A stretch of DNA of 64,000 nucleotides, from the NCBI GenBank assembly GCA_002701395.1, contig NZVC01000032.1, positions 87,947 to 151,946 on the forward strand. The letters run 5' to 3'. The stretch is from Maritimibacter sp. GTDB taxonomy: Bacteria > Pseudomonadota > Alphaproteobacteria > Rhodobacterales > Rhodobacteraceae. The notes beneath the pieces are model-generated. The model saw nothing but the letters and a program-made list of their open reading frames with translations. It ran no database searches and had not been told where the DNA came from. This document shows, one piece after another, positions 17,204 to 25,448 of the stretch; positions within the stretch are counted from its first letter, which is position 1, and each line of letters starts with the position of its first letter. Both the position numbers and the translations under genes were made by a program.

Positions 17204-17508
17204 GCCATTGCCCGCTGGATCAATGGCGGGACGCTTATCATTTTGTTTCCAAAGTGCGAACGGACCCACGGTAAATCGGCGGATTACGGCTTGAATCGGC
17301 GAAAAACTGCCGAATCTGGCGTCGTGTGTTGCGATTCTGCATCCTGATGAAACTGCGCGCTAGCGGCCGATGGTTAATATAAGGTTGCGGAAAACTTAGT
17401 AAAAGTTTCGCTAAAACTGCATACAGCGTGGATCGATTGTGGTATCTCCAAGGCGAAATCATGGCCGATCCGATGGTTAATCAGTCATTAACTAATCGCT
17501 ATGGTTGA
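17204..17508. other. A/T-rich divergent intergenic region of about 305 bp
   Basis: This stretch between the ATPase and sugar transferase genes is clearly richer in A/T than its surroundings. It holds the promoters of both genes. One recognisable element is a full CtrA-type site at 17477-17492; a further GGTTAAT half-site lies near 17371. No coding frame with a ribosome-binding site or recognisable product is seen. Confidence 0.6.
17477..17492 (+). promoter_or_regulatory. CtrA-type binding site TTAA-N7-TTAAC
   Basis: The sequence TTAATCAGTCATTAAC matches the alphaproteobacterial CtrA consensus TTAA-N7-TTAAC with exact spacing. It lies 17 bases before the GTG start of the ExoY-like gene, or 47 bases before a possible ATG at 17539. 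CtrA is the cell-cycle/motility response regulator that also controls capsule and gene-transfer-agent genes in Rhodobacterales. Confidence 0.6.
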
Positions 17509-18255
17509 GTGACGAGTGTTCTGCTGCTTTTAAGATTGATGGGTGCGAGTTTGACTGTTCAAAATCACAACACGTTTCATGATGTAGTCTCGCGTGAGTT
17601 CGGGAATACTTCGCGCTCGGGATCCGGTGCTGTCCGCCGGCTGTCCGCGCGACTGTATCGTCTGGTCGGCAAGCGCGTGCTTGATCTAACGCTTGTGCTT
17701 CTTTTCGCGCCCTTCGCCTTCGGGCTGATTGCGTCACTTGCCGCGCTGGCGGCAAGTGACGGGCGCAACCCGTTCTACGTGCAGCCCCGCGTCGGCCGGA
17801 ATGGCCGCGTGTTCCACATGCTCAAGATCCGCACCATGGTCCCTGACGCCGAGGCGAAACTGGACGCCTACCTTGCCGAGAACCCCGAGGCCCGGGCGGA
17901 GTGGGAGACAAAGCAGAAGCTGGACCACGATCCCCGCATCACCCGGTTCGGGCACGCGATGCGTCGCCTGTCATTGGACGAGCTGCCGCAACTGTGGAAC
18001 GTCCTGCGCGGCGACATGTCCATCGTCGGCCCGCGTCCGATGATGACCTGCCAGAAAAGCCTGTACCCCGGACGGGCCTACACCCGCCTGCGCCCCGGCA
18101 TCACCGGCAACTGGCAGGTGTCGGACCGCAACGCCACCAGTTTCGCGGCCCGTGCAGACTATGACACGCAATACTTCGTATCGCTGTCGCTGCGCCAGGA
18201 TCTGCTGATCCTGCTGAAGACCGCCGGAGTCGTCCTTAGGGCGACCGGGCGGTGA
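17509..18255 (+). CDS. Undecaprenyl-phosphate sugar-1-phosphate transferase (ExoY-like)
   Basis: The product has 248 residues. One strong membrane segment (LDLTLVLLFAPFAFGLIASL, about 58-80) is followed by the bacterial sugar transferase domain: NPFYVQPRVGRNGRVFHMLKIRTM and the LDELPQLWNVLRGDMSIVGPRP signature at about 156-177. Enzymes of this type move a sugar-1-phosphate (galactose or similar) from UDP-sugar to undecaprenyl phosphate and so start exopolysaccharide repeat synthesis at the inner membrane. The start is uncertain: GTG 17509 gives the longest form, while ATG 17539 is also possible; neither has a clear ribosome-binding site. The rest of a polysaccharide operon is not present, as the gene runs into tRNA-Thr. 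Confidence 0.92.
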   Translation: MTSVLLLLRLMGASLTVQNHNTFHDVVSREFGNTSRSGSGAVRRLSARLYRLVGKRVLDLTLVLLFAPFAFGLIASLAALAASDGRNPFYVQPRVGRNGRVFHMLKIRTMVPDAEAKLDAYLAENPEARAEWETKQKLDHDPRITRFGHAMRRLSLDELPQLWNVLRGDMSIVGPRPMMTCQKSLYPGRAYTRLRPGITGNWQVSDRNATSFAARADYDTQYFVSLSLRQDLLILLKTAGVVLRATGR

Positions 18256-18285
18256 ACCTTAGCCACGCGCCCGGCCAGTCATGCG

Positions 18286-18300
18286 ACACCTGACAGGTGT
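18286..18300. repeat. 15-bp dyad next to tRNA-Thr
   Basis: ACACCTGACAGGTGT is a perfect 7-bp inverted repeat around one central base. It lies between the end of the sugar transferase gene and the 3' end of tRNA-Thr. No U-tract follows on either strand, so it is either a weak hairpin downstream of the tRNA or a protein-binding dyad. Confidence 0.4.
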
Positions 18301-18338
18301 TGCCTGATACGTCCGGGCGGGATGTCTTGGAAGGTTAG

Positions 18339-18414
18339 TGGTGCCGCTGAAGGGACTCGAACCCCCGACCCCATCATTACGAATGACGTGCTCTACCAGC
18401 TGAGCTACAGCGGC
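18339..18414 (-). tRNA. tRNA-Thr (anticodon CGT)
   Basis: On the minus strand a 76-base cloverleaf folds with acceptor stem GCCGCTG/CAGCGGC, D-arm GCTC/GAGC, anticodon stem CGTCA/TGATG with loop TTCGTAA, and T-loop TTCGAGT. The anticodon is CGT, which reads ACG, so the charged amino acid is threonine. The 3' CCA is encoded. It lies 49 bases downstream of hemY on the same strand. No integrase or direct repeat suggests use as an attachment site. Confidence 0.95.
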
Positions 18415-18463
18415 CACTGGCGGGCCGTTTAGCACCGCCCGCCGCGCAAGTGTAGCCCCAAAA

Positions 18464-20023
18464 TCAAGGTTTTTTGTCGGCGTCGTCCTCGAGGATTTCC
18501 GCGTCCGAGACTTCGGCCGTCGTGGTGGCTTCCGCGTCCGGTGACGGGGCGGGTGCCGGGCTGTCCGGCGCGTCCGCAACGGGCGGGGCGACCGGATCGG
18601 CGACCTCTGCGTCCGCGACTGTTGCCGGGACGTTGGCGGGCTGGCTGGGCTTGCCGACGATCAGCGGCAGCATCCCGGTCGAACCGGGCATCGCAACCTC
18701 GCCCTCGGCCGGGACGCGCCACGACAGGGTGTCGAAGGCCGAGCAGTTCGAGCAGACCGGCGCCCAGTGGGCGTGGATCGACTGGCAGTTGTCGCAAACC
18801 CACTGCGGCCCTCGCGATGCCGTCAGAGCCCGCGCCAGATAGGCGCGCACGACGGATTCGTCGGCCCCCTCGCCACGTTCCACGGCGGCCATGATCGCCA
18901 GCGACCGCGCGGTGGGGTCCGACTGCGCCAGATCGCCAAGGGCGCGCCGGGCGGCCGGGAAATCCTCGGCGGCAAGGTTCAGTTCCGCCAGAAGCATCCG
19001 CGTTTCGGGATGGTCGGGCTTCAGCTTGGTCAGGGTCTGGAACCGCTTGATGCGTTCCTGCGGCGTCTCGTCCGGGGCGATCTCGGCGAAAGCGGCGGCG
19101 AGGTCGGGGTGCGGCTGCACTTCCCAAGCCTTCTTGAGGACGCGCGCGGCATAGCGCGGCTTGTTCTGGTCGATATAGCCCTGCGCGGCCAGCACGGCGG
19201 CGGGGATCAGGTCGGGCGACAGGCGGTTCGCCTCGATCGCGGCCTCGCGCGATTCGACGCTTTTGTCCTCGTCCAGCACGTCCTTCGCCTCGGACAGGGC
19301 CAGCACCGCATCGCGGCGGCGGAACACGTCACGCGGCAGGCTGCCGTGCTTCAGCTTGGCGCCCAGCGTGTGACGGGCGCCGGACCAGTCGCCTTTCTCG
19401 GCCTGCAGGCGCAGCAGGATGTCCTGCACCTCTTCGTGCTTGGGCTTCAGGGCGAAGGCCTTCTCGGCCAGTTTCAGTGCGGTGTCGGTTTGGCCCTCAG
19501 CCAGCTTCTGTTTCATGATGCCGCGCACGCCGACGAAACGGGTGCGGTCGTCCGACAGCAGCAGCTTGTAGGTCTCCTCGGCCTTGCGCCGGTCGCCGGA
19601 CAGCTCCGCCGCCTGCGCGGTCAGAAGGTTGGTCAGTTCCGGGCGGTGCAGGTACTTTTCCGCCTTCTGGGCCTTGGCCATCGCCACGCGACCCTCACCC
19701 GATGCCAGCGCCATCATGCCGTCTGCCAGCGCCTGAAAGCCTTTGCGTTCACGGTTGCGCGCGAAAAAGCGCGAGATGGCGGTTTCGTCGCCGTTCAGGA
19801 AGCGCAGGCAGGCGACAAGGAAGCCGACCAGCTTGATGAACAGCCACACCACGACCACCAGCAGGATCATCGCGATGACCGCCTGAAGCGGGCCGAGGTT
19901 GAATTCCGTGTTGGCGACCGAGACGCGGATACCGCCGTCGGTTTCCATCAGATAGCCGGCACCCAGCGTAGCCGCGGCGATCAGTGCGACGAACAGGACG
20001 ACCTTTACAAGAGACCAAAGCAT
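18464..20023 (-). CDS. hemY: HemY-like protein: two N-terminal membrane helices, TPR repeats, C-terminal cysteine knuckles
   Basis: The product has 519 residues. Two N-terminal membrane helices (about 5-25 and 47-72) carry the HemY_N pattern ending in RFFARNRERKGFQALADGMMALASGEG. A long TPR-type helical domain follows. At residues 408-436 two CxxC knuckles (C410/C413 and C424/C427, in WVCDNCQ and VCSNCS) form a probable zinc ribbon like that of LapB. The tail is acidic and Ala/Pro-rich. HemY sits in haem clusters but its biochemical role is not settled. The gene follows the Mic60-like gene by 10 bases and hemD further upstream, so the three form one operon. Confidence 0.9.
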   Translation of the reverse strand: MLWSLVKVVLFVALIAAATLGAGYLMETDGGIRVSVANTEFNLGPLQAVIAMILLVVVVWLFIKLVGFLVACLRFLNGDETAISRFFARNRERKGFQALADGMMALASGEGRVAMAKAQKAEKYLHRPELTNLLTAQAAELSGDRRKAEETYKLLLSDDRTRFVGVRGIMKQKLAEGQTDTALKLAEKAFALKPKHEEVQDILLRLQAEKGDWSGARHTLGAKLKHGSLPRDVFRRRDAVLALSEAKDVLDEDKSVESREAAIEANRLSPDLIPAAVLAAQGYIDQNKPRYAARVLKKAWEVQPHPDLAAAFAEIAPDETPQERIKRFQTLTKLKPDHPETRMLLAELNLAAEDFPAARRALGDLAQSDPTARSLAIMAAVERGEGADESVVRAYLARALTASRGPQWVCDNCQSIHAHWAPVCSNCSAFDTLSWRVPAEGEVAMPGSTGMLPLIVGKPSQPANVPATVADAEVADPVAPPVADAPDSPAPAPSPDAEATTTAEVSDAEILEDDADKKP

Positions 20024-20033
20024 TCCGTCGTCC

Positions 20034-21566
20034 TCAATTCGTTGTCAGTTGTTCTGAAAGCTGCTCAGCCGCCGCCAGCACGTCGCGCCGCACGGTGGCC
20101 TGAGCGGCCCACTCGGACATCGCGTCCTGACCCTCTTGGGGCAGGGCCTGCAGTTCCGTCAGCGCCGTGTCCAGATCGGCAGCGGCAACCGCCGCCTCGG
20201 CCCGCGACAGGATCGCGTCGGGGTCGTTGCCCTCGCGGGGTTCCAGCGACCGGGCGCCGACCTGCGTGCGCAGGAAGGCTTGGAAGGCGCTGAGTTCGCC
20301 CTCTTCGGCGGCGCTGCGCGACGATACGGTCAGGGCCGCGCGGGCGGCGTCGGGGAAGCTGTCCTGCAGCGCGTCAAGCGTGGGGATGCCGTCCTCTGCA
20401 TGGGCCGACAGGGGGTCGGGGACCTCTGCGCCCGACAGTTCGGCGACCTGCTGCAGCGGCTCGGCATAGGCGTTGCCGGTCTCGAGCGCGGTGCTGACGA
20501 CCGAGAACGCGGCGCGAGCTTCGGCCAGCTGAGCGGCGGCGATGGCGGCGGCCTCGGCCTCGGACGCAGCCGAGCGGGTCGCGTCCAGTTCGGCCAGACG
20601 CTCGTCCAGAGCGCCCTGCATGTCTTCGAAGCGGCCATCGATCGTGGCCAGCAGGTCGGCGAGCTGCTCGTCGTAAGCGGCAGAGATCGCTGCGGGCAGT
20701 TCAGCTTCGGGGATCTGCTGCACGGCGACGTCCGACAGGCGCTGGTTGGTGTCGTCCAGCGTGCCGGACAGCGCATCAAGGTCGGTGCGCAGGCTGTCCA
20801 TCTGGTCGGTGATCGCCGACAGGTCCGGTTCGGCCTCTGCCAGTGCTGCAACTTCGTCCTGCGCGGTCGATAGCGCGGATTGGGCGTCGGCCAGCTCTGT
20901 TTCAAGCTGGTCGATGCGGGCGAGTGTTTCGTCGTCGGCGCCGCCGAAGGACACAAGGCCAAGCGCCTGCGCGAACACGATGACAGCGGCGCCGATCAGC
21001 GCGGCGAGAACGCCGCCGATCAGCATTCCGCCGACCCCGGACTGCGCGGGCTGCGGCTCGGGGCGCGGTGCGGCGTCGACGGGCTTGGCGGCATCGGGCT
21101 TGATCCCGGCGGTGGGCGGCGTGTCCGCCGCGTCCTTGATCGCGGCGCTGTCGCTGGTCTTGCTGTCGGGCTTCGTTTCAGGCTTTGGCGCTGGCTTGGC
21201 CGTGTCTGACGCCGATTTCGTGGCCGTCGCCGTGTTCGACTTGGCCGAAGCCGCGGGGGCGGTCTTGGGGTTCGGCGTCGGTTTGGGCGTGGCGGACGCC
21301 GTGGTGGGCACGGTCTTGGACGTCAGAGCTTTCGCGGGCGCAGCGTCCGGCTTCGCCGGTGCATTAGACTTGTCCGGGGACTTGCCGGGCGAATCCTGTG
21401 CGATCCGCGACTCGCTTTCGGAGCCGATTGCTGGACCGGACGCCGGTGGCGTCGTCGCAGAGGCAGGCTTCGGGTCGGGTTTCGATTTCGATCCGGTTTT
21501 CGGCTCGATCTCGGTCCCCGGCTTGGAATCGGCGTTCGTATCGCCCTTCTTTGGTGTCTTAGCCAC
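20034..21566 (-). CDS. Mitofilin/Mic60-family inner-membrane protein
   Basis: The product has 510 residues. Residues 1-175 are low-complexity (Lys, Ala, Pro, Thr, Ser). One membrane helix lies at about 178-204 (GGVLAALIGAAVIVFAQAL). Residues about 210-360 form a coiled coil, and the C-terminal 130 residues are a helical domain in the place of the mitofilin signature. From established work, alphaproteobacterial Mic60 homologues lie between hemD/hemC and hemY and shape intracytoplasmic membranes, as their mitochondrial relatives shape cristae. The position directly before hemY supports this call. The N-terminus would be cytoplasmic and the coiled coil periplasmic. Confidence 0.85.
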   Translation of the reverse strand: MAKTPKKGDTNADSKPGTEIEPKTGSKSKPDPKPASATTPPASGPAIGSESESRIAQDSPGKSPDKSNAPAKPDAAPAKALTSKTVPTTASATPKPTPNPKTAPAASAKSNTATATKSASDTAKPAPKPETKPDSKTSDSAAIKDAADTPPTAGIKPDAAKPVDAAPRPEPQPAQSGVGGMLIGGVLAALIGAAVIVFAQALGLVSFGGADDETLARIDQLETELADAQSALSTAQDEVAALAEAEPDLSAITDQMDSLRTDLDALSGTLDDTNQRLSDVAVQQIPEAELPAAISAAYDEQLADLLATIDGRFEDMQGALDERLAELDATRSAASEAEAAAIAAAQLAEARAAFSVVSTALETGNAYAEPLQQVAELSGAEVPDPLSAHAEDGIPTLDALQDSFPDAARAALTVSSRSAAEEGELSAFQAFLRTQVGARSLEPREGNDPDAILSRAEAAVAAADLDTALTELQALPQEGQDAMSEWAAQATVRRDVLAAAEQLSEQLTTN

Positions 21567-21647
21567 CTGGTGCAGCCCCCTTCCGTTGTGCGACCGGATT
21601 GCCGGGCGCCTATCGCAAAGTCAAACTAGTGCGCTGTCGGGTCGGTC

Positions 21648-22346
21648 TCAACCCGGCCATTCTGCGCAGATTGTTCTGATCGCGTCCAAGACTGCCTGTG
21701 CGTTGGGCCGTCCCGCGACGACACGCCGCGCGGGGGAAGGGCCGTTCCACGCCTTTGCCGCCGCGTCGCTGATCGCGACGATCGCCATCGGCGCAGCGGG
21801 GTCGGGCACCGCTTCGGACAGCAGGGCGGCGCTGCGGGGCGAGAACAGGGGCAGGATGACAGGCTCGGTGTCGCCAAGCAGAGCTCGGGCTTCGGGCGAC
21901 AGCGGCACGGGCTGCTGGTCGTAGACGACGACCTCGCGCACTGTCAGTCCAGTTGCCGCAAGCCTGTCGGCCACATCGCCACGCCCGTGTCGGCCACGCA
22001 GGTGGACCAGCCCGCCGCCGGGTGGCGCGGACCGGATCAGGCGGACCAGCGCGTCGGCATCTCCGTCGGCGGATACGGCGTGCAGGCCAGCGGCCTTAGC
22101 CGCCGCAGCGGTCCGGTCGCCGACGCAATAGGCTGTCCGACCGACCAGCGGCGCCGTGTCGATGACGTCAAGCGCGCTGGCAGACGTCAGGACGATGTCC
22201 TCGCCGTCGCGCAGGTCCGGGGTTTCGACGCGAACGATCCGCAGAACCGGCGAGATGACGACGCGCAGATCGGCAAGCGTTTCCCCGATCAACTCGGCGA
22301 AACGTTCGGACTGCGGAAGCGGCCGGGTCAGAAGCAGCGTGGTCAC
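21648..22346 (-). CDS. hemD: Uroporphyrinogen-III synthase
   Basis: The product has 232 residues, normal for HemD. It shows the N-terminal LLLTRPLPQSERFAE motif, DIVLTSASALDVI, AYCVGDRTAAAAKAAG and the C-terminal ILPLFSPRSAALL segment, matching the weakly conserved two-lobed fold. The enzyme closes hydroxymethylbilane with ring-D inversion to form uroporphyrinogen III, the branch point to haem, sirohaem and cobalamin. I chose the GTG at 22346, where the motif begins; an upstream extension would run into the divergent tsaD gene. It heads the hemD-Mic60-hemY operon. Confidence 0.9.
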   Translation of the reverse strand: MTTLLLTRPLPQSERFAELIGETLADLRVVISPVLRIVRVETPDLRDGEDIVLTSASALDVIDTAPLVGRTAYCVGDRTAAAAKAAGLHAVSADGDADALVRLIRSAPPGGGLVHLRGRHGRGDVADRLAATGLTVREVVVYDQQPVPLSPEARALLGDTEPVILPLFSPRSAALLSEAVPDPAAPMAIVAISDAAAKAWNGPSPARRVVAGRPNAQAVLDAIRTICAEWPG

Positions 22347-22376
22347 GGGCGGTTCGCCGGGATTGTAGGACGCATG

Positions 22377-22393
22377 GGCAGGTGTTACCTGCC
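22377..22393. promoter_or_regulatory. Inverted repeat GGCAGGT-N3-ACCTGCC between hemD and tsaD
   Basis: A perfect 7-bp inverted repeat with a 3-base spacer lies midway in the 76-bp divergent region, 31 bases from the hemD start and 30 from the tsaD start. It is well placed for an operator acting on both genes. No regulator is assigned. Confidence 0.45.
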
Positions 22394-22422
22394 GTCCGGT
22401 ATTCACGCAACATGGCTGACGG

Positions 22423-23520
22423 ATGACCAAGACGCTGACGGTGCTGGGACTGGAAAGCAGCTGCGACGACACCGGCGCGGCGGTGATCCGCCATGCGGAC
22501 GGCGCGGCGGCAGAGATCCTGTCGAACGTGGTGGCCGGGCAGGGCGACCTGCACGCGGCCTTCGGCGGCGTGGTCCCCGAAATCGCCGCGCGCGCCCATA
22601 CCGAAAAACTGGACCTTTGCGTCGAGCAGGCGTTGGACGCGGCGGGCGTGACGTTGGATACGGTCGATGTGATCGCCGTCACCGCCGGGCCGGGCCTGAT
22701 CGGCGGCGTGCTGGCCGGGGTGATGTGCGCAAAGGGGCTGTCCGCTGGCACGGGCCTGCCGCTGGTGGGGGTCAACCATCTTGCGGGCCATGCGCTGACG
22801 CCCCGGCTGACCGACGGGCTGGCATTTCCCTACCTGATGCTTCTGGTGTCGGGGGGGCACTGCCAGTTCCTTCTGGTGCGCGGGCCCGAGGATTACAGCC
22901 GTCTTGGCGGGACCATCGACGATGCCCCGGGCGAAGCCTTCGACAAGACCGCCAAGCTTCTGGGCCTTCCGCAGCCCGGCGGCCCCTCGGTCGAGGCAGA
23001 GGCCAAGAAGGGCGACCCCCGCCGTTTTGCCTTCCCGCGTCCTCTGCTGGACCGACCGGGCTGCGACATGAGCTTTTCCGGGCTCAAGACCGCGCTTCTG
23101 CGGGCGCGGGACGCGCTGGTTGCGGAAAAGGGCGGGCTGACGGAGCAGGACCGCGCCGACCTGTGTGCCGGGTTTCAGGCCGCCGTGGCCGACGTGCTGG
23201 CGGAAAAGACCCGTCGTGCGCTGGCAGTCTACCTGAACGAGGCGCCCGCCGTTCCGATGCTGGCCGTCGCGGGCGGCGTTGCGGCGAACGGCACGATCCG
23301 CACGGCGCTGCAATCCGTTGCCGAAACGGCTGGCGCCAGGTTCACCGCGCCGCCGCTGGCGCTGTGCACCGACAATGCCGCGATGATCGCATGGGCCGGG
23401 CTGGAACTGTTCCGCGCGGGCCGTGTTGACGACATGACGCTGTCCGCGCGCCCGCGATGGCCGCTGGACCAGTCCAGCGCACCGATGCTGGGCAGCGGCA
23501 AGAGGGGGGCCAAGGCATGA
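22423..23520 (+). CDS. tsaD: tRNA N6-adenosine threonylcarbamoyltransferase
   Basis: The product has 365 residues. It opens with [15 protein letters not shown] and has the ARAHTEK segment, the metal-binding histidines H119 and H123 in HLAGHALTP, and the C-terminal [16 protein letters not shown] motif. TsaD transfers the threonylcarbamoyl group to A37 of ANN-decoding tRNAs, with TsaB and TsaE, in the cytoplasm. The stop overlaps the gpsA start (ATGA). Fittingly, a substrate-class tRNA (tRNA-Thr) lies nearby, though this is probably chance. Confidence 0.96.
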   Translation: MTKTLTVLGLESSCDDTGAAVIRHADGAAAEILSNVVAGQGDLHAAFGGVVPEIAARAHTEKLDLCVEQALDAAGVTLDTVDVIAVTAGPGLIGGVLAGVMCAKGLSAGTGLPLVGVNHLAGHALTPRLTDGLAFPYLMLLVSGGHCQFLLVRGPEDYSRLGGTIDDAPGEAFDKTAKLLGLPQPGGPSVEAEAKKGDPRRFAFPRPLLDRPGCDMSFSGLKTALLRARDALVAEKGGLTEQDRADLCAGFQAAVADVLAEKTRRALAVYLNEAPAVPMLAVAGGVAANGTIRTALQSVAETAGARFTAPPLALCTDNAAMIAWAGLELFRAGRVDDMTLSARPRWPLDQSSAPMLGSGKRGAKA

Positions 23521-24482
23521 GCGTTGCAGTTCTGGGGGCCGGTGCGTTCGGCACCGCGTTGGCCGTGGCCTTGGCGCGGGATGGCGACCCTGTGCGCCTG
23601 TGGGCGCGCGACGCCGGACAGGTCCGTGCGATGGCCGAGACGCGCGAGAACGCCGAACGGCTGCCGGGTGTTACCCTGCCGGACTCTGTCGAGCCCGTGT
23701 CCGATCTTGCTCACGCCGCTGAAGCGGAGTGTCTTTTGCTGTCCGTCCCGATGCAGTCTCTGTCGGACTTCCTGAAGGCCACCCCCGACCTTTGGCGCGG
23801 CAAGCGGCTGGTTGCGTGCTGCAAGGGGGTCGACCTTGCGACCGGGCTTGGTCCGTCCGGCTTGATCGCGGCGGCCGCGCCCGATGCGGTGCCTGCGCTG
23901 CTGTCGGGCCCCAGCTTTGCCGTCGACATCGCGAACGGCCTTCCCACTGCCCTGACGCTGGCGTCCGCAGACGAGACGGCGGCGCGGGCGATGCAGGAAC
24001 GTCTTTCGACGGCGGTCCTGCGCCTGTATCGCAGCACGGACATGGCTGGCGTCGAACTGGGCGGAGCGCTGAAGAACGTGATCGCCATCGCCTGCGGCAT
24101 GGCCATCGGGGCAGGGCTTGGCGAAAGCGCGCGCGCCGCGCTGATGACGCGCGGCTATGCCGAGATCCTGCGCCTTGCGATGGCGCGCGGCGCGCAGCGC
24201 GAGACTTTGGCAGGGCTGTCAGGGCTGGGTGATCTGGTCCTGACTTGCACGTCCGAGAAGTCCCGAAACTACGCATACGGCTTGCGCCTAGGGCAGGCGG
24301 GCAAGGCGGAAACGCTGGCCACGACCGAAGGGATCGCGACCGCGCGCGCCGTATCGACGCTTGCCGCGCGCGAGGGGCTGGAGATGCCGATCACCACCGC
24401 CATCGCGGCGGTTCTGGACGGGTCGGTGACGGTCGAACAGGCCGCCGACGGTCTGCTGACACGCCCGCTGCGCCCAGAGTAA
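23517..24482 (+). CDS. gpsA: NAD(P)H-dependent glycerol-3-phosphate dehydrogenase
   Basis: The product has 321 residues. The nucleotide motif GAGAFG is at 7-12, and the substrate-binding [17 protein letters not shown], catalytic [14 protein letters not shown] and [18 protein letters not shown] segments are all present. The enzyme reduces dihydroxyacetone phosphate to sn-glycerol 3-phosphate for phospholipid synthesis. The start at 23517 overlaps the tsaD stop, a common arrangement in alphaproteobacteria. The later pathway step, PlsY, is encoded 11 kb away. Confidence 0.96.
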   Translation: MSVAVLGAGAFGTALAVALARDGDPVRLWARDAGQVRAMAETRENAERLPGVTLPDSVEPVSDLAHAAEAECLLLSVPMQSLSDFLKATPDLWRGKRLVACCKGVDLATGLGPSGLIAAAAPDAVPALLSGPSFAVDIANGLPTALTLASADETAARAMQERLSTAVLRLYRSTDMAGVELGGALKNVIAIACGMAIGAGLGESARAALMTRGYAEILRLAMARGAQRETLAGLSGLGDLVLTCTSEKSRNYAYGLRLGQAGKAETLATTEGIATARAVSTLAAREGLEMPITTAIAAVLDGSVTVEQAADGLLTRPLRPE

Positions 24483-24578
24483 CCAGAGTAAGCTGGACAC
24501 GCCGCTTCAGGTCGCTTGCCCGACGGGCCTGCATTTCCTAGACATTGCCGGTATCGCAACGACTGCGGGAGACGCACA

Positions 24579-24998
24579 ATGGCCTATTGGCTTTTCAAAT
24601 CGGAACCCTCCACGTGGTCGTGGGACGATCAGGTCGCCAAGGGCGACGCGGGCGAGGAATGGGACGGCGTGCGCAACTACCAAGCCCGCAATTTCATGCG
24701 CGAGATGAAGCTGGGCGACCGCGGGTTCTTCTACCATTCGCAGAAGGAAAAAGCCGTCGTCGGTATCGTCGAGGTCTGCGCCGAATGTCACCCCGACAGT
24801 ACGACCGACGATGACCGGTGGGAGTGCGTGGACATCAAGGCGGTCAAACCGGTCGCCACGCCGGTCACGCTGGCCGACATCAAGGACAACCCGCGCCTTG
24901 AGGACATGGTGCTGGTCAACAATTCCCGCCTGTCGGTGCAGCCCGTGGCCGAGGCCGAGTGGAAGGCCGTTTGCGAGATGGCGGGCATCGACCCCTAA
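24579..24998 (+). CDS. EVE domain-containing protein
   Basis: The product has 139 residues and is a single EVE domain: MAYWLFKSEPSTWSWDDQ, then WDGVRNYQARNFMREMKLGDRGFFYHS, then a VGIVEV strand and a D-IKAV-P strand. The domain is related to PUA/YTH folds and is thought to bind modified bases in DNA or RNA. It lies 96 bases after gpsA. The start follows a GGGAGACG ribosome-binding site. Function in the cell is unknown. Confidence 0.93.
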   Translation: MAYWLFKSEPSTWSWDDQVAKGDAGEEWDGVRNYQARNFMREMKLGDRGFFYHSQKEKAVVGIVEVCAECHPDSTTDDDRWECVDIKAVKPVATPVTLADIKDNPRLEDMVLVNNSRLSVQPVAEAEWKAVCEMAGIDP

Positions 24999-25061
24999 GC
25001 TTGCAGTAGCCCGACCGCAGGCCCTGCGTCATACTCGATCCAAGCAAGCAGGGAGAAGCGA

Positions 25062-25448
25062 ATGGGTATCATCAGTGTCATACTCGCGGCGGCGGCCGCG
25101 TGGGTGTTCGGGGCCGTCTGGTACGGCATGATCGGAACGCGCTGGATGGATGCGCAGGGTTTGACCGACCAGACGATCGACCGGTCCAACCCGCTGCCCT
25201 ACATCGGCAGCTTCCTGTGCTGCCTTGTGGTGGCTGGCATGACCCGGCACGTTTTGGCGATGTCGGGGATCGACGGCGTCGGCAAGGCGGCGGTGACCGG
25301 GCTTGGCCTTGGGTTGTTCATCGCTGCGCCTTGGATCGCGACCAACGTCCTGTTCGGGCAGAAGTCGCGGTCGCTGATCTGGATGGACGGTGTCTATCCG
25401 GCGGGCGGGATGACGCTGATGGGGTTTGTCCTCGGCATCTTTCACTAG
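25062..25448 (+). CDS. DUF1761 family small membrane protein
   Basis: The product has 128 residues and four likely membrane helices. It opens with an AAAAAWVFGAVWYGMIGTRWM segment, which is typical of DUF1761, and ends with DGVYPAGGMTLMGFVLGIFH. No catalytic residues are evident and the role is unknown. A GGGAGAAG ribosome-binding site lies just before the ATG. It is followed by a strong hairpin about 70 bases downstream. Confidence 0.8.
   Translation: MGIISVILAAAAAWVFGAVWYGMIGTRWMDAQGLTDQTIDRSNPLPYIGSFLCCLVVAGMTRHVLAMSGIDGVGKAAVTGLGLGLFIAAPWIATNVLFGQKSRSLIWMDGVYPAGGMTLMGFVLGIFH

Noticed and set aside
18256-18460. tRNA-Thr as an integration site of a mobile element
   Set aside because: No integrase, no repeat of the tRNA 3' end and no change in gene content on either side.
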